This document shows, one piece after another, positions 8,110 through 15,773 of a DNA stretch of 35,503 bases. A model generated the notes under the pieces. It made no database searches. It was not told where the DNA came from and worked only from the letters and a program-made list of their open reading frames with translations. This DNA is from Saprospiraceae bacterium (GTDB lineage: Bacteria; Bacteroidota; Bacteroidia; Chitinophagales; Saprospiraceae). Within the stretch, counting starts at the first letter, position 1; each line of letters begins with the position of its first letter. Position numbers and translations under genes: made by a program. Location of the stretch: the NCBI GenBank assembly GCA_022448955.1, contig JAKVCU010000082.1:1-35503 (forward strand), read 5' to 3'.

Positions 8110-8126
8110 GTTTCAAATAATGAAAC
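8110..8126. promoter_or_regulatory. Palindromic operator candidate for the IclR-type regulator
   Basis: GTTTCA-AATAA-TGAAAC is a perfect 6-bp inverted repeat with a 5-nt spacer, ending 9 nt before the regulator's ATG at 8136. IclR-family dimers bind short palindromes near their own genes, so this fits autorepression of the whole kynurenine cluster. Binding itself is inferred. Confidence 0.5.
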
Positions 8127-8135
8127 GACTATAAA

Positions 8136-8912
8136 ATGAATGTAAGCCAATCCAATTTAAATAACTCCGTCTTGAAGGCATTTGACCTTTTGGAGCATTT
8201 CCATCCTGATAAGCCAGCATGGGGGGTAAGGGAATTGGCGCAGCACATTGGTGCGAACAAAAGCACAATTTACCGTTTGTTAGCTACCTTGGAACATATT
8301 GGCGTATTGCAGCAGCATCCTGAAACAGAAAAGTATAGTTTAGGCTTGAAGCTATTTGAATTGGGACATAGGGTCGGAATTCAATCTGCTTTGGTGAATA
8401 AAACGCATGATATTCTAGAAGAAGTGACCAAGGAGATTACAGAGAATGTACACCTTGGTATTCTTCAAAGTAATGAAGTATTGGTCGTAGATAAAGTAGA
8501 CAGCCCAAAAGGACTAAAGCTCAATTTTCAGTTGGGGTCCAGAAGTCCACTTCATTGTACGAGTATGGGAAAGACCCTTTTAGCATTTGCTGAAAAGCAG
8601 GAAGAAATCATCGAAGAACTCGACTTATTTTCCAAAACTCCTTATAGTCTAACTCAGAAAATGGGCCTAATCGCTGCATTAAATCAGATCAGGAAAGATG
8701 GTTTTGCTTTGGATCGAGAAGAATACGAATTGGGGTTGATCTGCCTTGGAGTGCCTGTTTTTAATCAAAATGGTAAAGCTATAGCCGCCTTGAGTGCATC
8801 TGGACCTGCCAATCGATTTCGAGAGGAGGCTTTAAAGGACTATGTAGCTATTCTGCAAAAAGGGGCCTCTGCCATTCAGCAGAAGATAGGAAATTTTCAA
8901 ATCAAATTTTAA
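8136..8912 (+). CDS. IclR family transcriptional regulator of the kynurenine cluster
   Basis: The 258-residue protein has an N-terminal winged HTH (about 8-65: VRELAQHIGANKSTIYRLLATLE is the recognition region) and a C-terminal IclR effector domain (about 80-250) with NVHLGILQSNEVLVVDKVDS, the LHCTSMGKTLLAF signature and REEYELGLICLGVPVF. It would bind an aromatic or keto-acid effector; a kynurenine-pathway intermediate is the obvious guess. The TAA stop overlaps the A of the ATG of the tryptophan dioxygenase gene, so the two are translationally coupled. A palindrome at 8110-8126 is a likely operator. Confidence 0.9.
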   Translation: MNVSQSNLNNSVLKAFDLLEHFHPDKPAWGVRELAQHIGANKSTIYRLLATLEHIGVLQQHPETEKYSLGLKLFELGHRVGIQSALVNKTHDILEEVTKEITENVHLGILQSNEVLVVDKVDSPKGLKLNFQLGSRSPLHCTSMGKTLLAFAEKQEEIIEELDLFSKTPYSLTQKMGLIAALNQIRKDGFALDREEYELGLICLGVPVFNQNGKAIAALSASGPANRFREEALKDYVAILQKGASAIQQKIGNFQIKF

Positions 8913-10021
8913 TGAAAGAAAACGGAAAGAAATATTCGACCATTCACTACAAAAATTACCTTGGCCTCGACCAAGTGCTCGGAGCTCAGCAGCTAAGAAG
9001 TGCAGCGCTTTATGACCAGCCTGCACATGATGAAATGTTGTTTATCATCGTTCATCAAAGTTATGAAATTTGGTTTAAACAAATTATTCATGAACTGCAG
9101 TCGGTGATGGATATGTTTGATGAAAATACAGTAGATGAGCGTAGTATTGGTATTAGTGTGGCACGCCTGAATCGAGTGATTGAAATTTTTAAGTTACTGA
9201 TTGAGCATATTCGTATTATGGAGACGATGACGCCATTGGATTTTCTTGATTTTAGGAATTTATTATTCCCTGCTTCGGGTTTTCAGTCTTTTCAGTTTAG
9301 AAAAATTGAAAATATGCTGGGGCTGCAGGAATCTACCCGTATCACTTATGGACAGCATCATTATGCCGCCTTTTTCTCTGAGGAAGAACAAGCCGACTTA
9401 GATCAAATTGTGGAAAAAGGTTCCTTATTTGACCTAGTAGAAGATTGGTTGGAGCGAACGCCCTTTTTGCAGTTTCACAACTTCCGCTTTTTATCCGCTT
9501 ATCGCGAATCTGTAGAGCGAATGATCAAGAAGGAATCGGACGCAGTAGCTTCTTCGGATTACCTTTCGGCAAAGGAAAAAGATATGCGCTTAAAAATGTT
9601 AGGCAACACAGATACTTATTTCCAATCTGTCTTGAGTGTAGAAACCCATACCCAACTTCGAGAAGAGGGCAAATTGAGGTTGAGTTATAAAGCGACTTTA
9701 GCTGCATTAATGATTAATTTGTATAATGAAGAACCCATTTTGCAATTGCCTTATCGCTTTTTATTTGCCTTAGTAGATATTGATGAACTGCTAACGACTT
9801 GGCGTTATCGTCATGCGCAAATGGTCCTTCGTATGTTGGGTAAAAAAGTGGGTACAGGAGGCTCTTCAGGCCATGCCTACTTACGTGAAACGGCAGCTAA
9901 GCATAATATCTTTGGCGATTTGCACAACATTTCGACTTTGCTTATTCCCCGTTCTGAGTTGCCAGTATTACCAGATGATGTGAGAAAAGAACTGGGGTTT
10001 TATTATACAGAGAATAAATAA
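8912..10021 (+). CDS. kynA: Tryptophan 2,3-dioxygenase
   Basis: This heme enzyme opens the indole ring of L-tryptophan to give N-formylkynurenine. The 369 residues carry the family signatures: DEMLFIIVHQSYEIWFKQ with His48 (distal substrate-site His), FRNLLFPASGFQSFQFR (114-130), WRYRH with His301 as the proximal heme ligand, and GTGGSSG with Thr315, which binds the substrate ammonium/carboxylate. The spacing of 14 from heme His to this Thr matches the Xanthomonas enzyme (His240/Thr254). The gene overlaps the IclR gene by one base. A 135-nt hairpin-rich gap separates it from the next pathway gene. No formamidase for the product is present in the window. Confidence 0.96.
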   Translation: MKENGKKYSTIHYKNYLGLDQVLGAQQLRSAALYDQPAHDEMLFIIVHQSYEIWFKQIIHELQSVMDMFDENTVDERSIGISVARLNRVIEIFKLLIEHIRIMETMTPLDFLDFRNLLFPASGFQSFQFRKIENMLGLQESTRITYGQHHYAAFFSEEEQADLDQIVEKGSLFDLVEDWLERTPFLQFHNFRFLSAYRESVERMIKKESDAVASSDYLSAKEKDMRLKMLGNTDTYFQSVLSVETHTQLREEGKLRLSYKATLAALMINLYNEEPILQLPYRFLFALVDIDELLTTWRYRHAQMVLRMLGKKVGTGGSSGHAYLRETAAKHNIFGDLHNISTLLIPRSELPVLPDDVRKELGFYYTENK

Positions 10022-10053
10022 GCGGCTAGTCAAAATTGCTTGTATAATAAATT

Positions 10054-10138
10054 CCTGCCAGCAGGCAGACAGGTTCTAGCCTAACTACTTAAAAAAGAAT
10101 CGCTTAACGATTACAATAATAACCATTCGCCTTAGGCG
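10054..10138. repeat. Multi-hairpin intergenic module between kynA and the 3-HAA dioxygenase gene
   Basis: Three perfect hairpins follow one another: CCTGC-CA-GCAGG (10054-10065), AATCG-CTTAA-CGATT (10098-10112) and CGCC-TTA-GGCG (10128-10138). There is no T-run after any of them. The first belongs to the CCTGC/GCAGG set also seen at 34-56 (ACCTGC/GCAGGT), 14853-14867 and 20621-20637. Confidence 0.5.
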
Positions 10139-10156
10139 GACTAACAACATAGTATT

Positions 10157-10669
10157 ATGTTATACCCAAAGTTTAATTTCAAAGAATGGATTGAAGAAAA
10201 TCGTCATTTACTGAAACCACCAGTTGGCAACAAATGTGTTTGGCAAAATGGTGAATTCATAGTAATGGTTGTAGGTGGGCCAAATGCTCGTAAAGATTAT
10301 CACCTGAATCAAACCCCTGAATTTTTCTACCAAGTAGAAGGGAATATTACCCTAAAACTAATGGTAGATGGTAAACCTCAAGATGTTAATATCAATGAAG
10401 GGGATATCTATTTGCTTCCACCAAATGTTCCACACTCTCCGCAGAGAGGTGCGAATACGGTAGGTTTGGTAATTGAACAAAAGCGTCCTGGGGATATGGA
10501 AGATGGGCTTGCGTGGTACTGCGAAAACTGTAATCATGAGCTGTACAGAGAATCATTCATGATAAAAAATATTGAGACGGATATGCCAGCCATCTTTAAT
10601 CGCTTCTTTTCAAACGATGAGTTATTGACTTGTAATAATTGTGGAACTAAAATGGAACCTCCAAAATAA
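10157..10669 (+). CDS. 3-hydroxyanthranilate 3,4-dioxygenase
   Basis: The 170-residue cupin opens the ring of 3-hydroxyanthranilate to 2-amino-3-carboxymuconate semialdehyde. The Fe(II) ligands are visible as His49 and Glu55 (YHLNQTPEFFYQVEG) and His93 (NVPHSPQRG). The bacterial-type C-terminal rubredoxin-like site has two CxxC pairs, Cys122/125 and Cys159/162. The length equals that of the Cupriavidus enzyme class. The next gene, the decarboxylase for its product, starts 8 nt downstream. Gene names vary (haaO, nbaC). Confidence 0.96.
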   Translation: MLYPKFNFKEWIEENRHLLKPPVGNKCVWQNGEFIVMVVGGPNARKDYHLNQTPEFFYQVEGNITLKLMVDGKPQDVNINEGDIYLLPPNVPHSPQRGANTVGLVIEQKRPGDMEDGLAWYCENCNHELYRESFMIKNIETDMPAIFNRFFSNDELLTCNNCGTKMEPPK

Positions 10670-10677
10670 TTCAAATC

Positions 10678-11760
10678 ATGCGAATTAACGGACATTCTCA
10701 TTTGCTCCCGTATCCTGAGCAAATTCCAAGCTTCCTAAAGAAAAATGAGATTTTTTGGATAGATCAGGATCGAAAATTTATGTACCAAAAGAATTGGAGA
10801 CGCCCCATCACGGATGATAGTTTTTTTCTTAATGAAAAACTTGAATGGATGGATAGGTACCATATCGATCATGCGGTGGTACTTAATCTCTCTCAATTAT
10901 ATGGCAATGGATTGAGAGTTGAAGAAATGAAACAGGCACTTCGGTTCCAAAATGATTTTAATGCGCAAATCCAAGAAGAAAATCCAGATAAATTCACTTG
11001 TGGATTTGTTATTCACGCGGGGTTTGTGCGTTCAGCCCTTTGGGAAATAGAGCGTTGTGTGGAGAACTTGGGATTAAAAGTATTGTGTTTGCCTACTCAT
11101 TATATGGACTCTGTAGGAACTTGGCGTACTATTTTTGATAAAGAGGTCGAGCCTATTTTCGAATTAGCTAATCATTACAAATTAGCAGTAGAGATTCATC
11201 CTTATGATGGAGAGAAATTTATTAAGCTCGAAAATGTTTCCTGGCGCTTTCATTTAGTTTGGATGTTGGCACAGTGCGCAGATGCTTATCATTTCTTCAC
11301 CTTACAAGGCTATGCAGAGAAATACCCTAATATGCGAGTTTGCTTTGCACATGGTGGGCAGTTGGCACAGATGAATTTGGGGCGTCGGATTCAAGGCTTT
11401 GATGGGCGGCCAGACTTATTCGAAGGTATGGCACATCCCAGAAAATCAGTGGGACATCCCAATATTTATTTTGACACCTTAGTTCATGATTGTGATTCTT
11501 TGGAGTTGATGGTAAGAAGAAACGGTACTAATCAAATTATTTGTGGCCTGGATGACCCTTATCCTTTAGGCGAAATGGAGAGCTCTCCTCAGTCTTCTTA
11601 CCCCGGGAAATTATTGGACTTAGCACTAGAAAGGAGTATTATTTCTGCTAAGCAGTATGATGAAATTTGGGAAAATAATGTTCTTCGGTGGCTAGGAGCC
11701 GGACACGATCATTCTTTTAAAAAACGATTGAATTTAGCACATGATAGCAGTGAATTATGA
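10678..11760 (+). CDS. 2-amino-3-carboxymuconate-6-semialdehyde decarboxylase (ACMSD)
   Basis: This amidohydrolase-fold enzyme removes CO2 from ACMS to give 2-aminomuconate semialdehyde, steering carbon away from quinolinate/NAD. The 360 residues show the metal site: HSH near the start (His6, His8), EIHPYDG (His174), CFAHGG (His225) and the late Asp in CGLDDPYPLGE (Asp292 or 293), the last being a variant of the ACMSD signature GxDxPFPLGE. It starts 8 nt after the 3-HAA dioxygenase gene and its end overlaps the kynureninase gene by 20 nt, so the three are one transcript. A generic amidohydrolase-2 is unlikely given motif and context. Confidence 0.92.
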   Translation: MRINGHSHLLPYPEQIPSFLKKNEIFWIDQDRKFMYQKNWRRPITDDSFFLNEKLEWMDRYHIDHAVVLNLSQLYGNGLRVEEMKQALRFQNDFNAQIQEENPDKFTCGFVIHAGFVRSALWEIERCVENLGLKVLCLPTHYMDSVGTWRTIFDKEVEPIFELANHYKLAVEIHPYDGEKFIKLENVSWRFHLVWMLAQCADAYHFFTLQGYAEKYPNMRVCFAHGGQLAQMNLGRRIQGFDGRPDLFEGMAHPRKSVGHPNIYFDTLVHDCDSLELMVRRNGTNQIICGLDDPYPLGEMESSPQSSYPGKLLDLALERSIISAKQYDEIWENNVLRWLGAGHDHSFKKRLNLAHDSSEL

Positions 11761-13018
11761 GCAAGGTTTGGCTTTCGCCAAAAAGATGGATCAGGATGAT
11801 CCACTAAAAGACTTTAGACAAAAATTTCATTTGCCCAAGCAGAAAGATGGAAGCCCTTATCTTTACTTCTGTGGCAATTCATTGGGCCTTCAGCCAAAAA
11901 ATACACAAGCCTACATCCAACAAGAGTTAAATGATTGGGCCAATTATGGAGTTGAAGGGCATCTTCATGCTAAAAATCCTTGGTTGCCTTATCATGAGTT
12001 TTTGACAAAGGCGATGGGCGAGCTCGTGGGCGCAAGACCTATTGAAGTCGTCATAATGAATACCTTGACTGTCAATTTGCATCTTATGATGGTTTCTTTT
12101 TATCGGCCAACGGCCAAACGAAAAAAGATACTTATCGAATATGATGCTTTCCCATCTGATAAGTATGCAGTGGCTTCGCAGATAAAGTTTCATGGATTGG
12201 ATCCAGCGGATTGTATGATAGAAATGCGTTCAAGAGATGGCGAAGCTTGTTTGCAAATGCATGATATCCGTCAAGTTATCGAAGAGCAAGGAGATGAAAT
12301 TGCATTGATCCTTTTCGGTAATCCAAATTATTATACAGGACAGTTTCTGGATATGAAACAGATTACCGAATGGGGGCATGCAAAAGGCTGCCTGGTAGGC
12401 TTTGACTGTGCTCATGGCGCAGGTAATCGATATTTAGATTTACACGAAAGTGGGGTAGACTTTGCGGTATGGTGTACCTATAAATATTTGAATGCTGGGC
12501 CCGGTAGTTTGGCGGGCTGTTTCGTGCATGAGCGTCATGCCCATGATAAGCATTTGCCCCGGTTTGAAGGTTGGTGGGGACATAATAAGGCAACTCGATT
12601 TGGGATGCGTGATGGCTTCGACCCCATACCGGGAGTAGAAGCATGGCAGCTGAGTAATCCTCCGATTTTGAGTATGGTAGCCGTGAAAGCCTCTTTAGAT
12701 ATTTTTGCGCAAGCAGGAATGGATCGCCTAAGAGAAAAATCGCTACTTCTTACTGGATATATGGAATTTTTGTTGGATCAGATGAACCAAGAACGCATTT
12801 CCATTATTACACCAAGAGACCCAACGCAAAGAGGTTGCCAATTATCTATTCAAGTAAAAGATGCGGACAAATCTTTGTTTGAGGCCGTAATGAATGCAGG
12901 TATTATTGCGGATTGGCGAGAGCCTGATGTCATACGAGTGGCACCAGTGCCTTTGTACAATAGCTTTGAGGATGTTTATCATTTTGTACAAATCTTAACT
13001 AAGATCTTATCTAATTAG
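11741..13018 (+). CDS. kynU: Kynureninase
   Basis: This PLP enzyme (fold type I) cleaves 3-hydroxykynurenine to 3-hydroxyanthranilate and alanine. The 425 residues include YFCGNSLGLQP (42-52), the phosphate-site MNTLTVNLHLMM, the PLP-pyridine Asp222 in GFDCAHGAGN and the Schiff-base Lys248 in WCTYKYLNAGPG. Late motifs WWGHNKATRFGM and GVEAWQLSNPPIL are also typical. The chosen ATG gives a 20-nt overlap with the ACMSD gene; no later in-frame start fits the conserved N-terminus better. It is followed after 3 nt by the monooxygenase gene. Confidence 0.96.
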   Translation: MIAVNYEQGLAFAKKMDQDDPLKDFRQKFHLPKQKDGSPYLYFCGNSLGLQPKNTQAYIQQELNDWANYGVEGHLHAKNPWLPYHEFLTKAMGELVGARPIEVVIMNTLTVNLHLMMVSFYRPTAKRKKILIEYDAFPSDKYAVASQIKFHGLDPADCMIEMRSRDGEACLQMHDIRQVIEEQGDEIALILFGNPNYYTGQFLDMKQITEWGHAKGCLVGFDCAHGAGNRYLDLHESGVDFAVWCTYKYLNAGPGSLAGCFVHERHAHDKHLPRFEGWWGHNKATRFGMRDGFDPIPGVEAWQLSNPPILSMVAVKASLDIFAQAGMDRLREKSLLLTGYMEFLLDQMNQERISIITPRDPTQRGCQLSIQVKDADKSLFEAVMNAGIIADWREPDVIRVAPVPLYNSFEDVYHFVQILTKILSN

Positions 13019-13021
13019 AAT

Positions 13022-14371
13022 ATGAGAAATAAAAAAGTTGTATTGGTTGGAGCAGGATTGTGTGGTACACTTTTGGCTATCCGACTAGGGCAAAGAGGCT
13101 ATGAGGTCAGTCTGCATGAGAAGCGACCAGATATGCGAAAGGAGGAAGTGGATGCAGGGCGCTCGATTAATTTGGCTTTATCTAGTAGGGGCTTAAAAGC
13201 CTTGAAAAAAGCAGGATTGGATGATTTGATACGCCAAGAATGTATTCCGATGCGTGGTCGAATGATTCATCCAGTGGAGGGCGAAGCATGGTTCTCGCCA
13301 TACAGTGGCCGAGAAGATGATTACATTAATTCTGTTTCTCGTTGGGGCTTAAACGTCGCTTTATTGAATAAGGCGGATGAAATGGATAATGTACGCGTTC
13401 ATTTTAATAGCCATTGTCAGTATGTAGACTTGAAAGGTGCAAAAGCTACTTTTAGAAATTCACAGACCACCGAAATATGGGAAGACAAGGGGGATGTTGT
13501 GATCGGGACGGACGGCGCAGGCTCAGCTGTAAGAAGGAGTATGATGAGCAATACTACAGACTTATTGTTTAATTATTCTCAACATTTCTTAAGACATGGG
13601 TACAAGGAATTGAGTATTCATCCTAAGGATGGTGGTGGTTTTAGAATCGAAAAAAATGCTCTGCATATTTGGCCAAGAGGTAGTTTCATGATTATTGCAT
13701 TGCCCAATTTGGATGGTAGTTTTACGGTTACGATGTTTCATCCATTTGGTGGAGAAGTTGGTTTTGATGCCTTAACGGATGAAAAGAAAGTACGTGCATT
13801 CTTTGAAACGAATTTCCCTACCTTGATTCCACATATGCCTCATTATGTAGAGGAATACTTTGAAAATCCAGTAGGAACATTGGGTACTATTAAATGTTAT
13901 CCGTGGCAAGCTTATGGCAAAGCCTTGATTATGGGGGATGCTGCTCATGCCATTGTTCCTTTTTATGGGCAAGGGATGAATGCTTCCTTCGAGGATGTTC
14001 GGGTATTTGATGAATTAATGGATGCGCATGGAGATGATTGGGAAAACTTATTTTCTCATTTCCAAGATGCAAGAGCAGAAAATACGAATGCTATTGCAGA
14101 TTTGGCCATCGATAATTTCCATGAAATGCAAGATAAAGTGGCTGATCCTGACTTTATCAAAAAACGGAAGTTAGAAATGAAGCTCGAACAATCTTTTGCA
14201 GACTATTATTCTAAATATTCACTCGTTACCTTCAAGCCAGAAATGCCTTACGCTCAAGCCATGGATTTGGGCCGTAAGCAGGATAATTTGCTTCTCGAAA
14301 TGGTTCAAAGAAACCCACTGGAAGAGATTAATTTGACGAAAGTCATGGAAGAAGTGAAGAAATTAAACTAG
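13022..14371 (+). CDS. kmo: Kynurenine 3-monooxygenase
   Basis: This FAD-dependent hydroxylase converts kynurenine to 3-hydroxykynurenine with NADPH and O2. The 449 residues begin with the dinucleotide fold KKVVLVGAGLCGTLLAIRLG and the Glu of YEVSLHEKRPD. RSINLALSSRGLKAL and VVIGTDGAGSAVR are characteristic, and the second FAD motif MGDAAHAIVPFYGQGMNAS lies near 305-320. The C-terminal region is long, as in eukaryotic and bacterial KMOs, and may touch the membrane. The gene sits 3 nt after kynU. About 50 nt separate it from the RidA-type gene. Confidence 0.96.
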   Translation: MRNKKVVLVGAGLCGTLLAIRLGQRGYEVSLHEKRPDMRKEEVDAGRSINLALSSRGLKALKKAGLDDLIRQECIPMRGRMIHPVEGEAWFSPYSGREDDYINSVSRWGLNVALLNKADEMDNVRVHFNSHCQYVDLKGAKATFRNSQTTEIWEDKGDVVIGTDGAGSAVRRSMMSNTTDLLFNYSQHFLRHGYKELSIHPKDGGGFRIEKNALHIWPRGSFMIIALPNLDGSFTVTMFHPFGGEVGFDALTDEKKVRAFFETNFPTLIPHMPHYVEEYFENPVGTLGTIKCYPWQAYGKALIMGDAAHAIVPFYGQGMNASFEDVRVFDELMDAHGDDWENLFSHFQDARAENTNAIADLAIDNFHEMQDKVADPDFIKKRKLEMKLEQSFADYYSKYSLVTFKPEMPYAQAMDLGRKQDNLLLEMVQRNPLEEINLTKVMEEVKKLN

Positions 14372-14420
14372 GCCATCTACACAAAATTTTAAACGACTTA
14401 AGCATTTAAAAATAAGAATC

Positions 14421-14834
14421 ATGTCAAATAGCGTTTTAAAAGATAAAGCAAAGCCATTGGGGCATTACCCTCACCTCAAAAGAGTAGGGGATTTTCTCTA
14501 CATCTCAGGAACGAGTAGCCGCCGTCCTGATAATACGCATGTAGGTGCAGCGCAAGATGCAGATGGCAATTGGCACTTGGATATCAAAGCACAAACCAAA
14601 GCCGTCTTAGAGACCATCGATAGTTACCTGCAAACGGTAGATGCTTCTTTAGCAGATGTCATTGATATCACTAGTTTCTTGGTGGATATGAAAGATTTTC
14701 CTGGATACAATGAAGTATATGGGACATTCTTTAATCACGAAACTGGTCCAACCAGAACTACCGTTGCTGTTCATCAGCTACCACACCCTAATATTGTCAT
14801 TGAAATAAAAGCAGTAGCTTATAAACCATTATAA
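14421..14834 (+). CDS. RidA-family protein, probable 2-aminomuconate deaminase
   Basis: The 137-residue protein belongs to the YjgF/YER057c/UK114 (RidA) family, with YISGTSSRRPDNT, DVIDITSFLVDMKDF and the active-site GPTRTTV (Arg112) and EIKAVAYKPL (Glu128). In this context it would hydrolyse 2-aminomuconate to 4-oxalocrotonate and ammonia, the step after ACMSD and its dehydrogenase. The sequence SGTSSRRPDNTHVGA is closer to known aminomuconate deaminases than to housekeeping RidA, in my judgement. The missing dehydrogenase gene leaves one gap in the local pathway. Confidence 0.85.
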   Translation: MSNSVLKDKAKPLGHYPHLKRVGDFLYISGTSSRRPDNTHVGAAQDADGNWHLDIKAQTKAVLETIDSYLQTVDASLADVIDITSFLVDMKDFPGYNEVYGTFFNHETGPTRTTVAVHQLPHPNIVIEIKAVAYKPL

Positions 14835-14852
14835 TTAAAAGAATGATGTGAG

Positions 14853-14936
14853 CCTGCTTACTGCAGGCAGGAGCGTAGCGGTTCCTTCAATGTAGTACCG
14901 ATAATGATGATGATCGGAATGCTGCATACTACCGCT
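14853..14936. repeat. Multi-hairpin intergenic module
   Basis: A first hairpin, CCTGC-TTACT-GCAGG, is at 14853-14867. A nested one follows: AGCGG (14877-14881) with CCGCT (14932-14936), TAGTA (14893-14897) with TACTA (14927-14931) and CCGAT (14898-14902) with ATCGG (14913-14917). It lies between the deaminase and AhpD-like genes and has no T-run. It could be a processing or stabilising element in the transcript or a REP-like repeat. Confidence 0.5.
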
Positions 14937-14956
14937 TCCAGAAAAAAATTAAACAA

Positions 14957-15559
14957 ATGAAAAAACCCTTAGTCCAACCACTAGACCGAAATGCTAATGC
15001 AGAAGCCAAAGAAATGGCTGATTTTTACCAAGAAACACTTGGCTTTACGCCAAATAGTTTGTTTACGATGATGCATCGCCCAAGAATTGCAAAAGCATTT
15101 TTGGAAATGAATCAAGCCGTAATGGAAAATAAAGGTCGTGTAAGCTCTGCACTGAAGCGCTTAATTGCTTATCTCTGTAGTATGACAGCAGGATGCCGTT
15201 ATTGTGAAGCCCATGCTATTAGAGCGGCAGGGCGTTATGGCTCAGAAGAAGACAAAATGTATCATATTTGGGAATACAAAACCTACCCTGCGTTTACTGA
15301 TGCGGAAAGAGCAGCTTTTGATTTAGCAATAGCAGCTTCTCAAGTACCCAATGAAGTAAATGATGAAATGGCGGAAAACATGCGCAAACATTGGGATGAA
15401 GGCGAAATTGTAGAAATCATGGGCGTTATTGCGCTATTTGGATATCTCAATCGCTGGAATGATAGTATGGGGACACAGCTAGAAGAGCCAGCTGCTGAAG
15501 ATGGAGAAAAATACCTCAAAGCCAATGGCTGGAATAGAGGAAAACATCAGTATAGTTAA
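14957..15559 (+). CDS. AhpD-like (carboxymuconolactone-decarboxylase superfamily) protein
   Basis: The 200-residue helical protein has the AhpD active-site pattern: LKRLIAYLCSMTAGC RYCEAH, with Cys80, Cys83 and His86 in a C-x2-C-x2-H arrangement. Members are peroxidase-related thiol enzymes or carboxymuconolactone-type decarboxylases. The CxxC pair favours a thiol-redox role. It lies at the end of the kynurenine cluster, 122 nt after the deaminase gene, so it may protect against oxidation caused by 3-hydroxyanthranilate or KMO activity. A step in muconate metabolism is also possible. Function in the pathway is not established. Confidence 0.75.
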   Translation: MKKPLVQPLDRNANAEAKEMADFYQETLGFTPNSLFTMMHRPRIAKAFLEMNQAVMENKGRVSSALKRLIAYLCSMTAGCRYCEAHAIRAAGRYGSEEDKMYHIWEYKTYPAFTDAERAAFDLAIAASQVPNEVNDEMAENMRKHWDEGEIVEIMGVIALFGYLNRWNDSMGTQLEEPAAEDGEKYLKANGWNRGKHQYS

Positions 15560-15667
15560 TCGTTGTTGTTGGTTATTAGTTGATGGTTCGTTCAGTAGCC
15601 TTAAGCTATTGTCTGATACATCAATCACTACTAAATTTTGATCAAGTAGAATGGTAGTTCCTGATAA

Positions 15668-15703
15668 AATAAAAAAGCGCTGTCTCCCGAAGGAAACAGC
15701 GCT
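15668..15703 (-). terminator. Rho-independent terminator of the OMP gene
   Basis: AGCGCTGT (15676-15683) pairs with ACAGCGCT (15696-15703), extended by TCC/GGA around a CGAA tetraloop. Read on the minus strand the stem is followed by TTTTTTATTTTA. It lies 71 nt beyond the stop of the outer-membrane protein gene and also separates it from the convergent kynurenine cluster. Confidence 0.85.
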
Positions 15704-15773
15704 GCTTATACCTACTTTAGCGCAATTTTGCATCTTTATATCAGTCGTATAGCGCTTGCTATACTAGATCATA

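Noticed and set aside
14421-14834. Housekeeping RidA (2-iminobutanoate deaminase)
   Set aside because: It is possible from the fold, but the position after the ACMSD, KynU and KMO genes favours aminomuconate deaminase.
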